A DNA stretch of 47,172 bases, taken from Gemmatimonas sp. Lineage in GTDB: Bacteria > Gemmatimonadota > Gemmatimonadetes > Gemmatimonadales > Gemmatimonadaceae. The notes beneath the pieces are model-generated. The model ran no database searches. It was not told the DNA's origin and saw only the letters and a list, made by a program, of their open reading frames with translations. Of this stretch, positions 41,767-47,172 are shown piece after piece. Each line of letters opens with the position of its first letter. Position 1 is the first letter of the stretch. The DNA is taken from the NCBI GenBank assembly GCA_011390805.1, contig JAABRT010000021.1, positions 1-47,172 of the forward strand. Reading direction: 5' to 3'. The translations under genes and the position numbers were made by a program.

Positions 41767-43188
41767 TTAGTATGATCCTTTACCCGCGCGCACTACGACA
41801 AGGCGTGTGAGAAGCACGTGCACCATGAACGCTACCACCACTGCCGGCAAACTCGCCGAGAATGTTGTGAAGAGTTTTGTGCCCGTCATCGCCAGTGGGT
41901 TGAGCAGTGCGAGGTACACACCGGCGCCGGTGAGCAGTGCGGCGAAGGCAGCCCAGTTCACGCGCGCCCAGAAGGCGTACGCGCTGTTTGCGCTGCCGTC
42001 GTACAGAGCGCTCAGGCTTATCGCGTTGCGTCGCAGCACAAGCCGGTCGGCCAAGGCAATCCCGCACATTGGTGCAATGATGGCTTCGGAGAAGGCCACC
42101 AAGGTGTAGAACCGGTCGTACAGCGCGTCTGATGCGAGCACCACCATGCCAATCACGCCCACGAAAAACAGGAGTGTGAAGCCTGGCCAACCAAGCCGCT
42201 GCAAACGCGGACCAAAGTGTTGAATGAGCGTTTGACAGTTGCCCTGCACCATGCCTACGAGGCTGCTCAGATTCGCTATGGCAAGCAAAGCGAGCAGCAT
42301 CACACCCGCGATGTTGCCTGTGATGGGGATCATCCAGGTGACCGGGTCGGCACTGCCGAGGACGAGCGCAGATATCAGCCCCACACTCGCTGCCAATACG
42401 TATATCGGCACGTAGGCGATCAGGCTGCCCCACACCACCGCGCGTTGTGTCTGCGCGTAGCGGCCAAGATTTGCGGCCAGCGATCCCCAGCTCAGACCGC
42501 CCGCGATGTGCAGCTCCACGACGAGCATGATGTTGGTGGCGCGGTCAGGATGCGGAGCGATTGCGGGCGCGGCGAGCAAAGTGGCCAGCGGGACCTCGGA
42601 GAACAGCGCTATCATGAGCCATACGCAGAGCAGCAGCAGCCCGGGCGCGGCGAAGCGATTGAGCAAACGGACACTCGCACTGCCGCGAATCAGAATCGCC
42701 CACGCCAGCGCGAGCATGAACACAGCGACAACTGTTTGCAGCATGGAAAGATCGAGCGACGCCGAAGGCATCACGCTGCGAACCATTTCCACCGCCGATC
42801 TACCGATCATGGTGGCCAGGATGGCCGCCCACGCGAAAACCAGTACCACAACGACCACCACTACAAACACGAGCGCTCCAACCGGCCCGTATACCGATCG
42901 CTGATGCACGAAGAACTCTGTGCCCCACTTGCTCGATGGCAGTACCAACGCGAGCAGAAGGATCACCACACCAATGGTATTGCCCGCCAGCATGGTGAGC
43001 ACGCCATCGCGGAAGCCAACGTACTGCGCCGTGGTGCCTCCGAACAGAAATGCCCACGTGGCAATGGCGAGTCCTGACTTGACGCTCAGTACGTCGACAA
43101 AGCTCCAGCGGCGCTCCGACCGCGTGAGCGGCAGCGTTTCCGCGAGCGCTTCGTCAACGGGTGAAGGCGCTGCTGTTGTGGCACTCAC
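41767..43188 (-). CDS. NCS1-family nucleobase:cation symporter
   Basis: A 473-aa inner-membrane transporter with about 12 helices of the NCS1 (CodB/Mhp1-like) fold. The N-terminal PLTRSERRWSFVDVLSVKSGLAIATWAFLFGGT and GNTIGVVILLLALVLP are family-typical, as are the helix 3 region WGTEFFVHQRSVYG, the helix 6 HIAGGLSWGSLAANLGRYAQTQ and the NCQTLIQHFGP loop. Substrates in the family are cytosine, purines, allantoin or hydantoins. The start is GTG 43188, directly abutting the stop of the small upstream peptide gene (TGA-GTG), so translation is coupled. It converges on the propeller hydrolase. Confidence 0.9.
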   Translation of the reverse strand: MSATTAAPSPVDEALAETLPLTRSERRWSFVDVLSVKSGLAIATWAFLFGGTTAQYVGFRDGVLTMLAGNTIGVVILLLALVLPSSKWGTEFFVHQRSVYGPVGALVFVVVVVVVLVFAWAAILATMIGRSAVEMVRSVMPSASLDLSMLQTVVAVFMLALAWAILIRGSASVRLLNRFAAPGLLLLCVWLMIALFSEVPLATLLAAPAIAPHPDRATNIMLVVELHIAGGLSWGSLAANLGRYAQTQRAVVWGSLIAYVPIYVLAASVGLISALVLGSADPVTWMIPITGNIAGVMLLALLAIANLSSLVGMVQGNCQTLIQHFGPRLQRLGWPGFTLLFFVGVIGMVVLASDALYDRFYTLVAFSEAIIAPMCGIALADRLVLRRNAISLSALYDGSANSAYAFWARVNWAAFAALLTGAGVYLALLNPLAMTGTKLFTTFSASLPAVVVAFMVHVLLTRLVVVRAGKGSY

Positions 43189-43359
43189 TCACGTTGCCTG
43201 CAACAGAACCGTGCCGACGATGGCCAGCACGACGAACACCAGCAAGCAGATCACATCGGCCGTGGGCAGGTCGCGGAACGCCGGATCGTGCTGTTGTTCG
43301 CTTGCAATGACGTTGAGACGTCGCTCAAGCTCGGCGCGCATGTCGTCGGAGAGATGCAC
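43189..43359 (-). CDS. 56-aa single-helix membrane peptide
   Basis: A short gene in the gap between the NCS1 permease and the YoaK-type gene. From GTG 43359 it encodes MHLSDDMRAELERRLNVIAS, then EQQHDPAFRDLPTADV, and ends with a single 20-residue transmembrane helix (VICLLVFVVLAIVGTVLLQA) and a final T. ATG 43341 is an internal alternative giving 50 aa. The stop abuts the NCS1 start, and the gene begins 9 bp past the YoaK stop. The charged N-terminus and one hydrophobic helix suggest a small inner-membrane partner, perhaps of NCS1. No ribosome-binding site is strong. Confidence 0.6.
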   Translation of the reverse strand: MHLSDDMRAELERRLNVIASEQQHDPAFRDLPTADVICLLVFVVLAIVGTVLLQAT

Positions 43360-43368
43360 GAGGGTTGG

Positions 43369-44043
43369 CTACTCCGCCACTACCGGTACGCGCCGGCGTC
43401 GGGTTATGTCGTACGCAGCAGCCAGTGCCAGCGCGCCAAACGCCGGCAACAGCAGTGCACGCGCAGCATGGCGCTCATACATCACGGCGCCTGCGACGCC
43501 GCCGGCTGCAAAGCCACAGATCAGAATGACGTACAGCATGATCCGACGCCGATCGAGCGCCTGACCGCGCAAACGAGCGCCCAGCATGGTGCCAATGTCA
43601 GTAACAAGACCGGTCAGGTGGGTGGTACGCACGAGTGCGCCGCTGTAGGTGCTCACCATCGCATTCTGCAGACCGCACGCGGCCGACGCCAGTAGATGTC
43701 CAGTGTCTGAACCACGTGAGAGCGCCACCGATGCCATCACCAGCAGCGCCGCCTCGAGCAGCAGCGCCGCTCCGTACCGCCGGCCGAGCTGTAGCGCAGC
43801 GTTACCGGTGAGCGCGCCGCTGATGATCGCCCCAGCCAGAAACGCGGCAATAATGCTCGCGAGGTGCAGCGCTTCGGCCGCTTGTCCACGCGCGACGGTG
43901 AGGCTGAACAGCGTGAACGAGCCGGTGACATGCGAAACGGCTTCGTGGCGGAAGCCGAGCAGGCCAATCGTGTTGACCGAGCCCGCAATGGCCGCCAGCC
44001 AGAAGCCGCCGATTTCAACCCAGCGTGGGAGTCGCGAAAGCAT
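43369..44043 (-). CDS. YoaK-type (DUF1275) membrane protein
   Basis: A 224-aa inner-membrane protein with six hydrophobic helices. Family signatures are GSVNTIGLLGFRHEAVSHVTGSFT in the first helix pair, AAFLAGAIISGAL, ASAACGLQNAMVSTYSGALVRTTHLTGLVTDIGTMLGARLRG (in parts), and a final helix pair LILICGFAAGGVAGAV. DUF1275 proteins are widespread with no settled function; transport is often guessed. It heads a minus-strand group with the 56-aa peptide and the NCS1 permease. It is divergent to the ankyrin-fusion gene with a 140-bp shared upstream region. Confidence 0.9.
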   Translation of the reverse strand: MLSRLPRWVEIGGFWLAAIAGSVNTIGLLGFRHEAVSHVTGSFTLFSLTVARGQAAEALHLASIIAAFLAGAIISGALTGNAALQLGRRYGAALLLEAALLVMASVALSRGSDTGHLLASAACGLQNAMVSTYSGALVRTTHLTGLVTDIGTMLGARLRGQALDRRRIMLYVILICGFAAGGVAGAVMYERHAARALLLPAFGALALAAAYDITRRRRVPVVAE

Positions 44044-44183
44044 GTGTCCGGCAATCTAGCGGGCTTGCGGTTCCGCGGGTTGATGCGTGGTAGGGGACCG
44101 GTGGGCGAGCGGCAAGTCCGCGGTTGATTGCGCTCAACGCATTCACCGGTACATTCGAGCGCAACCCAAACGGGAGCTGCATC

Positions 44184-46217
44184 ATGCGTCTGCTCGAAAC
44201 GCCTTTTGCCTCACGGATCACGTCGCGCCTGAAATCGCGCATGATTTCGCGCTTCAAGTCGCGCCGCCGGACGAGGATCCCATCGCCAGTCAACGCTCGT
44301 GTTGCGTCCCGGGCGCTTGTCTGCGCAACAGCCGCGTGCGCCATCCTTGCATTCATAGCACCGGCATCCGCCAGGCATTCCGACGCCAGCACGCTACCGC
44401 ATGATCCGCCTGAAACCGCGGTCACCCCTGAGCGCTTGCGTGAAGCGGTAGAACGCGCGGTACCGCTCATGCAAAACTCGGCCGATACGTGGTTTGAAAA
44501 ACGTTCGTGTTCGTCGTGTCATCATCAGGGATTGGGCACGGTTGCCATGTCGGTGATAAGCGAACACGGATTCGTTATCGATACCGCACGCATGCACGCG
44601 CAGGCGGTTCGCACTATGAGGCAAAACGCAAATTGGGCGGAACGCTTTGTGGTGCAGGATGTGAGCATCAATCAGTCCATCGGTCAGACGTACCGTGCAA
44701 TAGGAGTGGCAGCGGCTGGTCATCCGGGTAATGCCGTGCTGCGTGCTATCGCGCATCTGACGGCAGGACAACAGCACGTGTCGGGACGCTGGCTTTCCAA
44801 CTCGCGTCGACCACCTCTTGAGGACTCGGAAGTCACGGCCACGGCGCTGAGCATCCGCACGCTGTCGCTGTATCCGATTGCCGGCCGTGAAGGTGAGTTC
44901 GCGCAACGCATAGATCGTGCGCGTGAATGGTTGCTCAATATGACACCCGAGTCCAACGAAGAGCGGGTGATGCAGTTGTTTGGTGCGGCGTGGGGAGGTG
45001 CTGACAGCGCAACGCTTGATCCGCATGCAACAGCACTCTTGTCGGAACAGCGCGAAGATGGTGGGTGGGCGCAAGTTGCAACCCGTGCATCCGACGCGTA
45101 CGCCACCGGACAGGCACTTGTTGCGCTCAATCAGTCGGCCGGTATCAGCATGCGTGACGCCCGCATGCAACGCGCGCAAAAGTTTCTGCTTGCAGCGCAG
45201 AAAGACGACGGTTCGTGGCACGTACCAACAACACGCACCAGAGAACCGGGACTACCGTATTTCGAAAGCGGTTTCCCACACGGCAAGGATCAGTTCATCT
45301 CGTACGCCGGCACTGCATGGGCCACCATGGCCATTGCGATGGCGACGCGCGACGCACCGTCGAATGTGTTTGTTGGACATGTGGACGCAGCGATCGAGTT
45401 GCCACCTGACACCGTGTCGCACGGCCTCACACCGCTGCAACACGCGGCGTTGTTTGGCACGCGCGAAGAGATGCAGCGGTTGATAGATGCGGGTGCGAAC
45501 GTGAACGATACATCGGCGTCGCGCGCGACAGCATTGATGGCGGCTGTACACGACGAAGCGAAAGTTCGACTGTTACTCGATGCAGGCGCCGACCCCAGCG
45601 TGGAGAACCGCGCTGGCCACACGGCGCTGCAGCTTGCGGCGAGTTATTCCGGTGCAAGCGCGAGCGCGCGGTTGCTGATTGAACGCGGTGCGAAGCAGGA
45701 TCATCCCATTCGTTCGCTCAGCGGCGCGCGCGTAGCGGCCTTTGCATTTGCAGTAGTGCGCGGTGACACACTGCTTGCACAGTTCATGCTTGACCGCGGC
45801 GCCGATGTAAATGGACCAACCAACGCCGGTCACTCACCACTGATGGCGGCCACGTATCACGCCGATGGAGACGCCGCGCGCTGGTTGTTGCGTCGGGGCG
45901 CGATGGTGGATGATCGTGCTCGTCCACCGGAGCGTTTGGCGATGACGCCGCTTATGATTGCCGCGGTGGATGGCTGTACCGATGTGGTGCGTGCGCTGAT
46001 TGACGCGGGGGCCGATGTGAACAAACGCGATCACAACGGACTCACGGCGCTGCATCATGCGGCCGGCGCGCCGGATCGTGGGCACATGCTGATTGTAGAC
46101 GCGCTATTGGCTGCCGGTGCCGAACGTGCGCCGCTGTCTCCGAAAGGCGAGACACCGGCGGCGTTCGCGCGGCAGTACGGGAAGCCATGGGTGGCGGCGC
46201 GGATTGAGCAACAGTGA
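44184..46217 (+). CDS. Haem-motif / cyclase-fold / ankyrin-repeat fusion protein
   Basis: A 677-aa protein. The start at ATG 44184 has GGAG nine bases upstream. The first 40 residues are unusually basic with an SRLKSR / SRMISR / SRFKSR iteration, then a hydrophobic signal-like segment (LVCATAACAILAFIAP). A single c-type haem motif CSSCH (109-113) follows. Residues 125-410 look like the alpha-alpha toroid of terpene cyclase/prenyltransferase-type proteins (TALSIRTLSLYP, EQREDGGWAQ, ATGQALVAL, AAQKDDGSW). From about 425 to the end are at least six ankyrin repeats (LTPLQHAALFGTREEMQRLIDAGANVN, TALMAAVHDE, TALQLAASY, SPLMAATYH, TPLMIAAVDG, TALHHAAG). The function is unknown, perhaps periplasmic redox plus protein binding. 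Confidence 0.85.
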   Translation: MRLLETPFASRITSRLKSRMISRFKSRRRTRIPSPVNARVASRALVCATAACAILAFIAPASARHSDASTLPHDPPETAVTPERLREAVERAVPLMQNSADTWFEKRSCSSCHHQGLGTVAMSVISEHGFVIDTARMHAQAVRTMRQNANWAERFVVQDVSINQSIGQTYRAIGVAAAGHPGNAVLRAIAHLTAGQQHVSGRWLSNSRRPPLEDSEVTATALSIRTLSLYPIAGREGEFAQRIDRAREWLLNMTPESNEERVMQLFGAAWGGADSATLDPHATALLSEQREDGGWAQVATRASDAYATGQALVALNQSAGISMRDARMQRAQKFLLAAQKDDGSWHVPTTRTREPGLPYFESGFPHGKDQFISYAGTAWATMAIAMATRDAPSNVFVGHVDAAIELPPDTVSHGLTPLQHAALFGTREEMQRLIDAGANVNDTSASRATALMAAVHDEAKVRLLLDAGADPSVENRAGHTALQLAASYSGASASARLLIERGAKQDHPIRSLSGARVAAFAFAVVRGDTLLAQFMLDRGADVNGPTNAGHSPLMAATYHADGDAARWLLRRGAMVDDRARPPERLAMTPLMIAAVDGCTDVVRALIDAGADVNKRDHNGLTALHHAAGAPDRGHMLIVDALLAAGAERAPLSPKGETPAAFARQYGKPWVAARIEQQ

Positions 46218-46234
46218 ATCCGCGCACCGGCCAA

Positions 46235-47172
46235 CTATGCGCTAAACGACCCCACACCCGGACTCTTGAGGTTGGCCGCCTTCAGGAAAAAGGCGACAGA
46301 CTCGTCCCGGTGCTTGAACACAAATCCGGAGTCCACAAGAAAATCGCGGGCGAGTTTTTTCAGATGCGTGAGTGCCTCCGTGCCTTTCGCAAAACTGGCC
46401 GCCGCATCGTCAAACTCCTTGTTGCCCTCCTTCCAATCGGCGTTGGAAACTTTCGCGCCCTTATTGAATGTGCTGTTCATGTCGAGCCACTGCATGGCAT
46501 CGCCGGCATAGTTGCTCGTCAGCCCCACGCAGGCAATCGTTGGACAGGTGAGCATGTAAGTACGCATCATTTTGCCGAACTCGCCGGCACGCAGTTCATT
46601 GGCTTCCTTGCCTGAGTCGATCAGCGCCTTGTTGCGCGTGTACATGGCCTGGCACTTGAGTGCAAACGCCTTGAGACGGCTGCTGTCCCACAGCCGGTGA
46701 ATGAACTTGGCCAGGATCTCACAGGCGCTCACCACCAGGCCGAAGATCGCGCCCGCCGACGCCGCGCCAACATCAAGACCCAACTGCGTTGCACCTTTGA
46801 GCGTGCCGTAGATGCCCTTACCGATTCCGGCCGTCTGCGTGAGTTTGATGCTGTCCACCACAGCCTCGGGGTGGCCGGGACTGAAGTTCACTTCCTTGGT
46901 CACAATCCAGGTGTCGTACTTGTCCACCACCGGTGCAGCAGCACGGCCCACTTCACCAAGAATTTTGCAGACAATGAAGTTGATGAGTGTGGCCACGCGG
47001 GCACCCCACTCTTTTGAATAGTCAAACGGCGCTTCCTGAAACTTGTCGAACTGTTTCTTGAGCTTGGCCCAGACATGGGCGGCGAACTGCTTGAGCTTTG
47101 CTCGAATGGCCTTGATCACATCGCGACCGAACTGCAGTACAGCATTGGGAGGCTCCGCCGCCGGCTGCTCGA
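46235..47172 (-). CDS. Unknown protein, N-terminus beyond the right edge
   Basis: The frame stays open from 47119 to the edge (reading ...EQPAAEPPNAVLQFGRDVIK), so the true start is outside the window and the GTG at 47119 is internal. The visible 312 residues begin basic and helical (KLKQFAAHVWAKLKKQFDKFQ), include a Gly/Ala-rich hydrophobic stretch (LDVGAASAGAIFGLVVSACEIL) and end acidic-helical with GVGSFSA. Several cysteines (KFIHRLW...ALKCQAMY, MLTCPTIACVG) are spread out. No signal peptide can be judged. I do not recognise the family; the Ala/Lys-rich helices and a glycine-rich helical segment could fit a membrane-perturbing effector, but nothing proves it. It converges on the ankyrin gene with a 17-bp gap. 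Confidence 0.7.
   Translation of the reverse strand, partial: EQPAAEPPNAVLQFGRDVIKAIRAKLKQFAAHVWAKLKKQFDKFQEAPFDYSKEWGARVATLINFIVCKILGEVGRAAAPVVDKYDTWIVTKEVNFSPGHPEAVVDSIKLTQTAGIGKGIYGTLKGATQLGLDVGAASAGAIFGLVVSACEILAKFIHRLWDSSRLKAFALKCQAMYTRNKALIDSGKEANELRAGEFGKMMRTYMLTCPTIACVGLTSNYAGDAMQWLDMNSTFNKGAKVSNADWKEGNKEFDDAAASFAKGTEALTHLKKLARDFLVDSGFVFKHRDESVAFFLKAANLKSPGVGSFSA

Overview
This is 47 kb of a fairly GC-rich, Gram-negative bacterial chromosome. I infer Gemmatimonadota or a close relative: many secreted or lipid-anchored proteins, a TonB receptor, large peptidase/propeller/barrel and amidohydrolase-like proteins, and isolated copies of short 'CGCAGAG / GCGGAGA' repeats of a kind common in environmental phyla. 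Genes sit tightly on both strands. I found no tRNA, rRNA, CRISPR array, phage or transposase gene. Both edges cut through a gene.

Layout. (1) 1-8.1 kb: a truncated secreted metallopeptidase, a GH20 hexosaminidase, a PEP-mutase-family lyase, a NUDIX hydrolase, an APC permease and an orphan lipoprotein. (2) 8.1-17.0 kb: a long minus-strand run parA-parB-bmp-nif3-ABC ATPase-permease-permease-selO. It couples the chromosome-partition pair to a BMP-type nucleoside importer with a NIF3 protein inside it and the SelO AMPylator at its end. (3) 17.0-17.76 kb: a gene-free stretch with two parS-like sites flanking two 137-bp copies of a palindromic-ended repeat, then a strong rho-independent terminator. 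(4) 17.76-20.7 kb: a SIMPL-domain protein and mnmG. (5) 20.8-23.0 kb: a Uma2-type nuclease-fold protein, a 94-aa unknown and two translationally coupled PH-domain membrane proteins. (6) 23.1-28.2 kb: a likely copper module on the minus strand, running from a secreted His/Cys-rich protein through a TonB receptor and an MbnP-like copper lipoprotein to an MbnH-like di-heme enzyme. (7) 28.3-35.1 kb: a Rieske-glutamate-synthase-domain fusion, a NhaR-like LysR regulator, a small unknown, a FEN-type exonuclease, PhoD and a Ca/Na antiporter. (8) 35.3-38.7 kb: a sulfide-oxidation operon of persulfide dioxygenase-rhodanese, a DUF1641-like protein and SQR. (9) 38.9-47.2 kb: a VOC protein, a propeller/CehA-type amidohydrolase, an NCS1 permease with a 56-aa membrane peptide and a YoaK-type protein, a haem-motif/cyclase-fold/ankyrin fusion, and an unknown protein cut by the right edge.

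How the parts could work together. The copper cluster reads as one metal-acquisition pathway: an outer-membrane receptor, a periplasmic metal binder, and an enzyme that matures the binder by oxidising a tryptophan. In the sulfide operon, SQR makes persulfide and the dioxygenase-rhodanese consumes it. The parAB/parS/mnmG neighbourhood resembles origin-proximal DNA, but rsmG and dnaA are absent and I saw no DnaA boxes.

The most interesting items are the copper module with its unusual leading gene, the parS-flanked repeat duplication, the NIF3/BMP/SelO operon, the Rieske-GltS fusion and the haem-cyclase-ankyrin fusion. All functional statements come from reading motifs by eye; no database search was run.
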